Of a DNA stretch of 6,832 nt, positions 1 through 5,299 are shown piece after piece. Made by a program: the position numbers and the translations under genes. Origin of the DNA: Acidobacteriota bacterium (GTDB lineage Bacteria; Acidobacteriota; Aminicenantia; UBA2199); NCBI GenBank assembly GCA_021817755.1, contig JAKAGC010000214.1, positions 1-6,832 of the forward strand. The letters are read 5' to 3'. The stretch's first letter is position 1. The number at the start of each line of letters is the position of its first letter. A model generated the notes under the pieces. That model was not told where the DNA came from. It saw only the letters and a program-made list of their open reading frames with translations, and did no database searches.

Positions 1-164
1 ACAGCAAAATTTGAAGTCCCATTACCCCCATAGATAGTTCCTATTATTGCAAATAGAACCTGAAATTGAGCAAGGGGTAATAATTGACCATCACAAAATG
101 CCCATCCATATGGAGCATAATCAAAACCAAACATTCTTATTTCACCGATATATGGTTCAGCCAT
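1..164 (-). CDS. Phage tail-collar domain protein, class C, copy 3 (3' part outside the window)
   Basis: The start ATG is at 164-162 and the frame stays open to the left edge, giving 54 codons. An AAGGAG site at 176-171, six bases upstream, supports the start. The visible N-terminus has the family pattern: MAEPYIGEIRMFGFDY at residues 1-16, GWAFCDG at about 20-26, and IYGGNGTSNFAV at the cut end. The MAEPYIGEIR start and the Q-containing segment after CDG (QLLPLAQFQ) place it with the class C genes at 1556-2095 and 3492-4025. It is the third gene of cassette 3, 27 bp after the class B gene. By comparison with those genes the full protein should be about 178 aa, with the central H-x-H and the NFCIAT end beyond the window. 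The molecular function of this MdpB-like family is unknown. The collar domain is named from phage tail fibres. Confidence 0.85.
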   Translation of the reverse strand, partial: MAEPYIGEIRMFGFDYAPYGWAFCDGQLLPLAQFQVLFAIIGTIYGGNGTSNFA

Positions 165-191
165 AATATTCTCCTTAATTTAATCCTATTT

Positions 192-722
192 TTACTGCTG
201 AGGAAAATACCCATTAAGTGCAATAATATAATTGAGTGCCAGGAAAGGCATTCTATTATCGTGATACTGTCCACCACCGATACTTCCAACAACTCCATTT
301 ACCAGGTCAAGTTTAAGATCTGGGTCAGTGGGTTCTGCAACATAAAAATTGTCACCAGAGGGAGTGGCAGCTAATACTTTCCCGGAGATCGTTTGTTCAG
401 TAGCATTAGAACCGGAGGCACAAAACAAATGCGAATGATTTGTTAATTGATTCGAAGTAATGGTAACCGATTCGGTTCCAAATTTAAGACCAATCTGCCG
501 ATTGGTTAACCCAGGGCCCTGCCCCTGATGTATTGGCGCACGACCTCGTAAATCCGGTAAAGCAAATGTCGTAGAGCCATTTCCTCCATAAGTGAATCCC
601 AAAACTGCATAAAGAGTATCGTTTCCTGATATGGTAAGCACCGTTCCATCGCAAAACGCCCATCCTTGAGGGGCATAGGTGCCTGCAAAAAGTCTAATTT
701 CACCTACAAATTGATCAGACAT
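192..722 (-). CDS. Phage tail-collar domain protein (MdpB-like), class B, copy 3
   Basis: A complete 176-aa protein. An AGGAGG site (736-731) lies eight bases before the ATG. Family motifs run in order: GEIRLFAG at 7-14, GWAFCDG at 20-26, FTYGGNGSTTFALPDLRGR around 43-61, HQGQGPGL at 65-72, NHSH at 95-98 holding the conserved H-x-H, and HDNRMPFLALNYIIA near 154-168, ending GYFPQQ. In phage T4 gp12 a comparable H-x-H binds a metal ion at the trimer axis; metal binding here is inference. No signal peptide or membrane segment is visible. It follows the class A gene by 44 bp and precedes class C by 27 bp, so the three are probably co-transcribed. It is the most divergent class B copy: residues 129-140 lack the KSTTTP segment shared by the other two, and its LPDLRGR matches the family consensus better than their PNLMSR or PNMLSR. 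Confidence 0.93.
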   Translation of the reverse strand: MSDQFVGEIRLFAGTYAPQGWAFCDGTVLTISGNDTLYAVLGFTYGGNGSTTFALPDLRGRAPIHQGQGPGLTNRQIGLKFGTESVTITSNQLTNHSHLFCASGSNATEQTISGKVLAATPSGDNFYVAEPTDPDLKLDLVNGVVGSIGGGQYHDNRMPFLALNYIIALNGYFPQQ

Positions 723-766
723 ATTTTTTTCCTCCTATTTCCTTCATTTTAAATTCCTCTTTGCAG

Positions 767-1279
767 CTATGACCGCGGAGGATAAACACCAGAGGTTGCA
801 ATACAAAAATTAACAACCTGACAGGGTTGCATATTGGGATGTGTTTGACCACCTCCGGTAGCAGAAATAACACCCGCATTCATGGCAACAAGATTTTGAG
901 GGGAAAAATAAAGGGGATCATCTACTGCCGGAGATGTAGCCAATGATCTGTTGGTTGCGGGTTTAAACGCATCACCATTCTGAGTGGTTCCATAAGCATT
1001 GTGAAAATGAGAGGGCATGGTGTCTAAGGTTATAGCCACTGCTTCGATACCTCCTTTTTCTCCTATACCATAACTTGAAGACCGATGCATCGGAACACGC
1101 CCTCTAAAATCAGGCAGGCCAAAATTTGTCCTACCATCGCCACCAAACCGGACACCAAGCAACGAATAGAGTGCATTATTTTGATTAATTAATAATAGTG
1201 TTCCATCGCATTTCGCCCAGCCTTTCGGTGCAAAATTAAATCCAAAAACTCTGATTTCTCCTAAATATGGTTCTGCCAT
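767..1279 (-). CDS. Phage tail-collar domain protein (MdpB-like), class A, copy 3
   Basis: A complete 170-aa protein, the first gene of cassette 3. AAGGAGG (1290-1284) sits four bases before the ATG. Motifs: GEIRVFGFNFAP at 7-18, GWAKCDG at 20-26, RFGGDGRTNFGLPDFRGR at 44-61, SHFH at 90-93 (H-x-H), GDAFKP at 102-107, RSLATSP and DDPLYFSP at about 111-127, and an end built from NMQPCQVVNFCIATSG followed by YPPRS. Class A proteins lack the GQG.GL segment of classes B and C and have a short Y..G stretch instead (SSSYGIG here). Two cysteines six residues apart in the C-terminal motif (QPC and NFC) are shared with the other class A copies. A promoter lies at 1310-1338. It is three residues shorter than the other class A copies because the segment after DDPLYFSP (QNLVAMN) is shorter. 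Cytoplasmic synthesis is likely, as no signal peptide is seen. Confidence 0.93.
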   Translation of the reverse strand: MAEPYLGEIRVFGFNFAPKGWAKCDGTLLLINQNNALYSLLGVRFGGDGRTNFGLPDFRGRVPMHRSSSYGIGEKGGIEAVAITLDTMPSHFHNAYGTTQNGDAFKPATNRSLATSPAVDDPLYFSPQNLVAMNAGVISATGGGQTHPNMQPCQVVNFCIATSGVYPPRS

Positions 1280-1309
1280 ATTTCCTCCTTATTAAATGTT
1301 TATTAAATT

Positions 1310-1338
1310 AGTTTAGAGAAATAGAAATAAATTGTCAA
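1310..1338 (-). promoter_or_regulatory. Sigma-70-like promoter of cassette 3
   Basis: On the minus strand, TTGACA (1338-1333) and TAAACT (1315-1310) are separated by exactly 17 bases. The -10 lies about 30 bases before the A3 start, which allows a short leader. The same pair and spacing occur at the matching place before A2 and A1, which makes chance unlikely. Upstream are an ACCTTAAAATC box (1351-1341) and GTAACAA (1382-1376), also shared by all three copies. Confidence 0.8.
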
Positions 1339-1394
1339 ATGATTTTAAGGTAAAAAATTTTATTTCACACAAAAATTGTTACAGAATTATAACT

Positions 1395-1489
1395 AAAAAT
1401 ATTAGCAAATAATTATCCTTTCTCTTTCGATTTTTAATAATTTAATCCGCCCTCTTAGTAATAATTAATGATATGAAATGCCCCCTTAT
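1395..1489 (-). other. Conserved 95-nt non-coding element after cassette 2
   Basis: This stretch aligns without gaps to 3327-3421, with four differences in 95 positions. It includes the promoter-distal arm of the hairpin at 1474-1524 and about 80 bases beyond it. No comparable sequence precedes cassette 1, so it belongs to the 3' end of a cassette rather than to the promoter of the next one. It could be a 3' UTR or terminator extension, a small RNA, or a sequence kept alike by recombination. Confidence 0.6.
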
Positions 1490-1524
1490 CGAACCCAATA
1501 TGGAACCAATAATGGAGCACTTCA
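1474..1524 (-). terminator. Imperfect hairpin after C2, possible terminator or 3'-end structure
   Basis: The arms 1524-1509 and 1489-1474 form a 16-position stem with a 19-nt loop, 31 bases past the C2 stop. As minus-strand RNA it has 13 Watson-Crick pairs, two G-U pairs and one A-G mismatch. As plus-strand RNA the two G-U positions become A-C mismatches. No clear U-run follows on the minus strand, so it is not a textbook intrinsic terminator. It may act as an mRNA-stabilising or processing structure. Confidence 0.55.
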
Positions 1525-1555
1525 AATGGTATATTATATTTTAAATAGATTATTT

Positions 1556-2095
1556 CTAATCCGCAGTCGGATATATTCCTTCAGTTGCAATACAAAAGTT
1601 TAAAGCAAGAAAAGGTTGACGGTTTTCATGCCCCAGATTCCCACCTGTACCCATTACTGCATACTGAGAAAATGGAGCATTCAGTGGCATAGAGGGATTG
1701 GTCTTGTAGACATTCCCTTTTCCCGAAGTTTCATTGTGAATTCCACAATACAAGTTTTGAGGATTGTTATTATTTGCAGTTTGATTGGACACAACCATTG
1801 AATGATTATGACTGGGAATTTGAGATTCAGTCAATGTAATGCTTTCATATCCACCTTTTTGACCCAAAGCATTAGAACTCAAACCAGCTCCTTGCCCATA
1901 ACACAATGGAATGCGTTCCTGTAAATTCGGAACGGCAAATTGAGTGGTTCCATTGCCCCCATATGTAAAACCGATCACAGACGCAAGAGCCTGATATTGC
2001 TGAACAGGTAAAAATTGTCCATCACAAAATACCCAGCCCCTTGTCGCAAAATTAAATCCGAAAATTCGTATTTCACCAATATAAGGTTCAGCCAT
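1556..2095 (-). CDS. Phage tail-collar domain protein (MdpB-like), class C, copy 2
   Basis: A complete 179-aa protein, third gene of cassette 2. AAAGGAG (2108-2102) sits six bases before the ATG, and the gap to the class B gene is only 15 bp, so translation is probably coupled within one transcript. Motifs: GEIRIFGFNFA at 7-17, GWVFCDG at 20-26, FTYGGNGTTQFAVPNLQER at 43-61, CYGQGAGL at 65-72, SHNHSM at 95-100 (H-x-H), and HENRQPFLALNFCIATEG near 156-173, ending YPTAD. An Asn-rich block at 103-122 (NQTANNNNPQNLYCG core) is identical in copy 1, while the flanking parts differ more. An LQE replaces the LRG or LQG usual before the conserved arginine at position 61. A hairpin lies just after the stop codon. 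No signal peptide is visible. Confidence 0.93.
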   Translation of the reverse strand: MAEPYIGEIRIFGFNFATRGWVFCDGQFLPVQQYQALASVIGFTYGGNGTTQFAVPNLQERIPLCYGQGAGLSSNALGQKGGYESITLTESQIPSHNHSMVVSNQTANNNNPQNLYCGIHNETSGKGNVYKTNPSMPLNAPFSQYAVMGTGGNLGHENRQPFLALNFCIATEGIYPTAD

Positions 2096-2110
2096 GTTAA
2101 TCTCCTTTAA

Positions 2111-2647
2111 TTATTCTTGAGTGGGAAAAATTCCAGTCAAGGCAATAATATAACTGATTGCCAGATAGGGCATCCTGTTTTCATGAGATGCATTTCCACC
2201 TGTATTACCAATTACACCGTTAATTAAATTTGTTTCCAGTGGTGGAGTCGTTGTGGACTTGGGAACATAGAAAAGGTCGGAAGTTGGGGTAATTGCCAGC
2301 ACATTTCCTTGAATAGTTTGCGAATCGGCATTTCTGGCTGAAGCGTAAAAAGTATGAGAATGATAAGGTAAATTCGATTGAGTAATGGATACGGACTCAT
2401 TGCCCAATTTCATTCCTATAATCCTTGACGTTAACCCGATTCCGGTTCCCTGATGCATTGGAGCACGGCTTAGCATATTGGGTAATGCAAAACTGGTGAC
2501 ACCATCTCCTCCATAAGTAGTACCAATAATCGCATAAAGTACATCATTATCTTTAATATTGAGCATTGAACCATCACATATATGCCATCCACTCGGAACT
2601 ACTTTCCCAGCAAAAAGTCTTATTTCTCCAACATATTGATCACTCAT
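2111..2647 (-). CDS. Phage tail-collar domain protein (MdpB-like), class B, copy 2
   Basis: A complete 178-aa protein, second gene of cassette 2, 42 bp after A2. AAAGGAG (2660-2654) sits six bases before the ATG. Motifs: GEIRLFAGKVVPSGW at 7-21, CDG at 24-26, TTYGGDGVTSFALPNMLSR at 43-61, HQGTGIGL at 65-72, YHSH at 95-98 (H-x-H), YVPKSTTTP at 127-135, and HENRMPYLAISYIIA at about 155-169, ending GIFPTQE. It is closely related to copy 1 (4043-4579). The two share a 48-bp identical DNA stretch near the 5' end and long similar stretches near the 3' end, but differ strongly over residues 22-60. In that middle part it is closer to copy 3, since both have ND.LYA. No signal peptide or membrane segment is visible. 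Confidence 0.93.
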   Translation of the reverse strand: MSDQYVGEIRLFAGKVVPSGWHICDGSMLNIKDNDVLYAIIGTTYGGDGVTSFALPNMLSRAPMHQGTGIGLTSRIIGMKLGNESVSITQSNLPYHSHTFYASARNADSQTIQGNVLAITPTSDLFYVPKSTTTPPLETNLINGVIGNTGGNASHENRMPYLAISYIIALTGIFPTQE

Positions 2648-2689
2648 TGTTTTCTCCTTTAAGTCAATCCGTTCGATTCCTCATACAGC

Positions 2690-3211
2690 TTACTGCCGGG
2701 GAGGATAATAACCGGATGTTGCGATACAAAAATTAATAACAAGGCACGGTTGGATATTATTGTGTGCCACTCCACTACCCGTTGGCGAAATAACTCCCAT
2801 ATTCATCGGTAGTAATTTCTCACTTGATATTGGTGTTATATATACCGGATCATCTGCTGAAGGTGACGTTGCCAAGGATTTGGTACTCCCGGGTTTAAAC
2901 GCATCTCCATTTTCATTGGTCCCAAATGCTAAGTGGCTATGAAATGGAATCGTATTTATATTAAGAGTAGCCGATTCCACGCCACCTTTTAATCCCATCG
3001 GATAATCCGCTGAAAAACACAGAGGAATACGCCCTCTTAGATCCGGTAATCCAAAATTTGTTTTCCCGTCGCCACCGAATTGAACCCCTAATAGCGAGTA
3101 CAACGCTGGATTCTGATTAATAGGCATAGTTGCTCCATCACATTTAACCCATCCGGTCGGTGCAAATTTAAATCCAAACAACCTGATTTCTCCTACAAAT
3201 GGTTCTGCCAT
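2690..3211 (-). CDS. Phage tail-collar domain protein (MdpB-like), class A, copy 2
   Basis: A complete 173-aa protein, first gene of cassette 2. AAGGAGG (3222-3216) sits four bases before the ATG, as in the other class A copies. Motifs: GEIRLFGFKFAP at 7-18, GWVKCDG at 20-26, QFGGDGKTNFGLPDLRGR at 44-61, FHSH at 90-93 (H-x-H), GDAFKPGSTKSLATSP at 102-117, DDPVYITPIS near 120-129, and NIQPCLVINFCIATSG near 152-167, ending YYPPRQ. Its N-terminal half is closest to A3 (shared INQN..LYSLLGV), whereas its KPG.TKSLATSP and C-terminal half are closest to A1. Such mosaic similarity suggests exchange between copies. A promoter lies at 3241-3269. The product is probably a structural fibre or adhesin-type protein. 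This rests on the family name only. Confidence 0.93.
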   Translation of the reverse strand: MAEPFVGEIRLFGFKFAPTGWVKCDGATMPINQNPALYSLLGVQFGGDGKTNFGLPDLRGRIPLCFSADYPMGLKGGVESATLNINTIPFHSHLAFGTNENGDAFKPGSTKSLATSPSADDPVYITPISSEKLLPMNMGVISPTGSGVAHNNIQPCLVINFCIATSGYYPPRQ

Positions 3212-3240
3212 TTTTCCTCCTTATTAATGTTTATTAAATT

Positions 3241-3269
3241 AGTTTAGAGAAATAAGAATAAATTGTCAA
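3241..3269 (-). promoter_or_regulatory. Sigma-70-like promoter of cassette 2
   Basis: TTGACA (3269-3264) and TAAACT (3246-3241) on the minus strand have a 17-base spacer, identical in layout to the promoters of cassettes 1 and 3. The -10 ends about 30 bases before the A2 start codon. ACCTTTAAAATC (3283-3272) and GTAACAA (3314-3308) lie upstream at nearly the same distances as in the other copies and may be an UP element or operator. Confidence 0.82.
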
Positions 3270-3326
3270 ACGATTTTAAAGGTAAAAAATTTATTTGATT
3301 CAAAAAATTGTTACAGTATTATTACG

Positions 3327-3421
3327 AAAAATATTAGCAAATAATTATCCATTCTCTTTCGATTTTTAATAATTTAACCCACCCTCTTAGTAATAATTGA
3401 TGATATGAAATGCCCCCTTAT
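3327..3421 (-). other. Conserved 95-nt non-coding element after cassette 1
   Basis: This is the partner of 1395-1489, gap-free with 91 of 95 positions identical. It begins in the distal arm of the C1 hairpin and continues away from the gene towards the promoter of cassette 2. A 13-codon ATG reading frame lies at 3352-3311, mostly inside it, but the copy at 1395-1489 has AAG in place of that ATG. No tRNA-like or known riboswitch pattern was recognised. Confidence 0.6.
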
Positions 3422-3455
3422 TGAGCCAATATAAAACAAATAAGGGAGCATTTCA
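3406..3455 (-). terminator. Hairpin after C1, possible terminator or 3'-end structure
   Basis: The arms 3455-3439 and 3422-3406 form a 17-position stem with a 16-nt loop, 36 bases past the C1 stop. In minus-strand RNA every position pairs, with one U-G wobble. In plus-strand RNA that position would be a C-A mismatch. This supports a role in the transcript of cassette 1. No strong U-run follows on the minus strand, so termination efficiency is uncertain. Confidence 0.6.
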
Positions 3456-3491
3456 AATGGTATCCTATTTTTTTAATAAATTAGTCTACGT

Positions 3492-4025
3492 CTAAGCCGG
3501 ATAAACTCCATCAGTTGCAATACAAAAATTTAAAGCGAGGAAGGGTTGACGATTTTCATGCTTTTGACTCCCCCCATTTCCCTGTAATGCATTAGTAGAA
3601 AATTGAGTATTCAGTGGTAAAGAGGGATTGACCTTGTATACAGTCCCTTTTCCTGAAGCTTCATTGTGAATTCCACAATATAAGTTTTGAGGGTTGTTAT
3701 TGTTAGCAGTTTGATTGGATACTATCATTAAATGATTATGACTGGGAATTTGATCTGCATTCAACGCAATTTGTTCAACTCCACCTTGTTTACCTAAATC
3801 ATTGGAAGTTAAACCGTTTCCTTTACCATAACACAGAGGAATGCGCCCCTGTAAATTTGGAACGGCAAATTGGGTAGATTGATTTCCACCATAAGTAAAG
3901 CCAATCACACTATATAAACCCATAAACTGTTGGATAAGTAATTTTTGTCCATCACAATTTACCCAACCTTGCGGGGGAAAATTGAAACCAAACATTCTAA
4001 TTTCACCGATATAAGGATCAGCCAT
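3492..4025 (-). CDS. Phage tail-collar domain protein (MdpB-like), class C, copy 1
   Basis: A complete 177-aa protein, third gene of cassette 1, 17 bp after B1. AAAGGAG (4038-4032) sits six bases before the ATG. Motifs: MADPYIGEIRMFGFNFPP at 1-18, GWVNCDG at 20-26, FTYGGNQSTQFAVPNLQGR at 43-61, CYGKGNGL at 65-72, SHNHLM at 95-100 (H-x-H), an Asn-rich block at 103-122 identical to that of C2, and HENRQPFLALNFCIATDG near 156-173, ending VYPA. The usual GG[ND]G reads GGNQ here, so the final glycine of that turn is replaced. Three cysteines beyond the CDG one (LCYG, LYCG, NFC) are shared with C2. A hairpin follows the stop. No signal peptide is visible, so export, if any, would need a route other than Sec. 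Confidence 0.93.
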   Translation of the reverse strand: MADPYIGEIRMFGFNFPPQGWVNCDGQKLLIQQFMGLYSVIGFTYGGNQSTQFAVPNLQGRIPLCYGKGNGLTSNDLGKQGGVEQIALNADQIPSHNHLMIVSNQTANNNNPQNLYCGIHNEASGKGTVYKVNPSLPLNTQFSTNALQGNGGSQKHENRQPFLALNFCIATDGVYPA

Positions 4026-4042
4026 ATTAATCTCCTTTAATT

Positions 4043-4579
4043 TTAATCCTTCGGGGGGAATATGCCCTCATATGCAATAATATAATTGATTGCCAAATAG
4101 GGCATCCTATTTTCATGAGATCCATTTTTACCTGTATTACCAATTACACCGTTAATTAAATTAGTTTCAAGTGAAGGAGTCGTTGTGGACTTGGGAACAT
4201 AGAAAAGGTCGTAAGGTGGAGTAACTGCGAGTACATTTCCTTCAATAGTTTGCAATTCTGCATCACTAGATGAAGCGTTAAAAATATGAGAATGAGCAGG
4301 TAAATTCGCCTCACTAATGATTACAGTTTCACTACCTACTTTAGTACCTAAGATCCTTTGTGTTAAGCCGGGACCTGTTCCCTGGTGCATGGGAGCACGG
4401 CTCATTAAATTGGGTACTGCAAATGAACGAATACCATCTCCTCCATACCTAGTACCAATAAGGGAATAAAGTGTTGAATAAAGCTGAATACTGACTTCTT
4501 GTCCATTGCAAAAAAGCCATCCACTCGGAACTACTTTCCCAGCAAAAAGTCTTATTTCTCCAATAAATTGATCACCCAT
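4043..4579 (-). CDS. Phage tail-collar domain protein (MdpB-like), class B, copy 1
   Basis: A complete 178-aa protein, second gene of cassette 1, 42 bp after A1. AAAGGAG (4592-4586) sits six bases before the ATG. Motifs: GEIRLFAGKVVPSGW at 7-21, then CNG at 24-26 where the other copies have CDG, TRYGGDGIRSFAVPNLMSR at 43-61, HQGTGPGL at 65-72, AHSH at 95-98 (H-x-H), YVPKSTTTP at 127-135, and HENRMPYLAINYIIA near 155-169, ending GIFPPKD. The ends closely match B2, but residues 22-60 (VSIQLYSTLYSLIG) resemble class C or A more than the other class B copies. This again points to exchange or diversification within the domain. It begins MGDQ rather than MSDQ. Confidence 0.93.
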   Translation of the reverse strand: MGDQFIGEIRLFAGKVVPSGWLFCNGQEVSIQLYSTLYSLIGTRYGGDGIRSFAVPNLMSRAPMHQGTGPGLTQRILGTKVGSETVIISEANLPAHSHIFNASSSDAELQTIEGNVLAVTPPYDLFYVPKSTTTPSLETNLINGVIGNTGKNGSHENRMPYLAINYIIAYEGIFPPKD

Positions 4580-4621
4580 TATTTTCTCCTTTAAACCTAT
4601 TGTTAATATTTCTCATACAGC

Positions 4622-5143
4622 TTATGGCCGTGGAGGGAAAGCACCTGTTGTTGCAATGCAAAAATTCAGAACCAGGCACGGTTGGATATTATCGTGTGAT
4701 CCTCCACCGCCCGTTACCGAAATAACATTGTTATTCATTGGTCTAAGTTCATTACCTGATATTGGATTTACGTATAAGGGATCATCCAATGCAGGTGACG
4801 TTGCCAAAGATTTGGTATTCCCAGGTTTAAAGGAATCACCATCCTCATCAGTTCCGTATACGGAATGGTTGTGATTTGGCATCGTATTTACTGTTAGTTG
4901 TACTGATTCCACACCATCACTCTTCCCTAACGGGTAAGTAGATGAATAGTTTAGAGGAACACGTCCTCTAAGATCAGGTAATTTAAAATTTGATATTCCA
5001 TCACCTCCGAATCGGTTACTTAGTAATGAGAACAACGATACATTTTGAGCAACAAGCATCGTTGCCCCATCGCACAACGCATACCCGTTCGGCACGAACT
5101 GAAAAGCAAACACTTTAATTTCTCCTAAATACGGCTCTGCCAT
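4622..5143 (-). CDS. Phage tail-collar domain protein (MdpB-like), class A, copy 1
   Basis: A complete 173-aa protein, first gene of cassette 1 and the first collar gene after the ABC exporter. AAGGAGG (5154-5148) sits four bases before the ATG. Motifs: GEIKVFAFQFVP at 7-18, GYALCDG at 20-26, RFGGDGISNFKLPDLRGR at 44-61, NHNH at 90-93 (H-x-H), GDSFKPGNTKSLATSP at 102-117, DDPLYVNPISG at 120-130, and NIQPCLVLNFCIATTG near 152-167, ending AFPPRP. It is the only copy with Tyr in place of the conserved Trp of GW..CDG, and it has GEIK for GEIR. Its own promoter at 5169-5197 suggests it can be transcribed independently of the exporter gene, although no clear terminator separates the two. Confidence 0.93.
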   Translation of the reverse strand: MAEPYLGEIKVFAFQFVPNGYALCDGATMLVAQNVSLFSLLSNRFGGDGISNFKLPDLRGRVPLNYSSTYPLGKSDGVESVQLTVNTMPNHNHSVYGTDEDGDSFKPGNTKSLATSPALDDPLYVNPISGNELRPMNNNVISVTGGGGSHDNIQPCLVLNFCIATTGAFPPRP

Positions 5144-5168
5144 TTTTCCTCCTTTTTTTTAATAATAA

Positions 5169-5197
5169 AGTTTAATGAAAAGAAAAAGGAATGTCAA
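5169..5197 (-). promoter_or_regulatory. Sigma-70-like promoter of cassette 1
   Basis: TTGACA (5197-5192) and TAAACT (5174-5169) on the minus strand are 17 bases apart, as in cassettes 2 and 3, although the spacer bases themselves differ. ACCTAAAAATC (5209-5199) and GTAACAA (5240-5234) lie upstream. Similarity to the other copies stops near 5240. The remaining bases up to the exporter stop codon at 5300 are AT-rich, with no clear terminator hairpin seen. Confidence 0.8.
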
Positions 5198-5299
5198 AGA
5201 TTTTTAGGTAAAAATTATTATTTTGTTATAAATTTGTTACCATACAGATATGATATTATTTTTTAGAAAATTTAGGAAAACCGTTTACTTGAAATTGTT

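Larger units (their letters stand above)
1..1382 (-). repeat. Tandem cassette unit 3 (A3-B3-C3), cut by the window edge
   Basis: The unit contains the promoter, A3, B3 and the first 54 codons of C3. The expected hairpin and 95-nt element would lie beyond the left edge. Its gene B is the most divergent of the three. Confidence 0.8.
1383..3314 (-). repeat. Tandem cassette unit 2 (A2-B2-C2)
   Basis: This has the same gene order, control elements and direction as unit 1. A1-to-A2 and A2-to-A3 start distances are both 1932 bp, although single gene and spacer lengths differ by a few bases. Unit 2 shares its hairpin-spacer element with unit 1. Confidence 0.85.
3315..5240 (-). repeat. Tandem cassette unit 1 (A1-B1-C1)
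   Basis: The unit is taken from its GTAACAA box to just before the same box of unit 2, about 1.93 kb. It holds a promoter, three collar genes, a hairpin and the 95-nt element. Similarity to unit 2 is strongest in the control regions, the 5' and 3' parts of gene B and the middle of gene C. Confidence 0.85.

Noticed and set aside
84..374. Plus-strand 96-codon reading frame
   Set aside because: It lies antisense to two collar genes, has no Shine-Dalgarno site or recognisable domain, and is explained as the complement of conserved coding sequence. The same applies to 1616-1801, 2760-2942, 4656-4874 and 6293-6583 on the plus strand.
506..703. Minus-strand 65-codon frame inside B3
   Set aside because: It lies fully inside a clear collar gene in another frame and shows no family features.
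1376..3455. Integron-like attC sites between cassettes
   Set aside because: Hairpins between same-direction cassettes recall attC, but GTTACAG does not fit GTTRRRY, no paired RYYYAAC was found, and the cassettes carry their own promoters and homologous genes.
3406..3475. Plus-strand terminator formed by the hairpin and the T-run near 3467-3473
   Set aside because: No plus-strand gene precedes it, the T-run begins about 11 bases after the stem, and the stem is better paired in minus-strand RNA.
1..5240. CRISPR or other short-repeat array
   Set aside because: The repetition has a period of about 1.93 kb and consists of paralogous genes with control regions. No short direct repeats with regular unique spacers were seen.
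5198..5299. Terminator for the ABC exporter gene
   Set aside because: The region is AT-rich with only a weak GGTAA/TTACC inverted pairing (5207-5240), which coincides with the shared promoter boxes. No stable GC stem with a U-run is visible.
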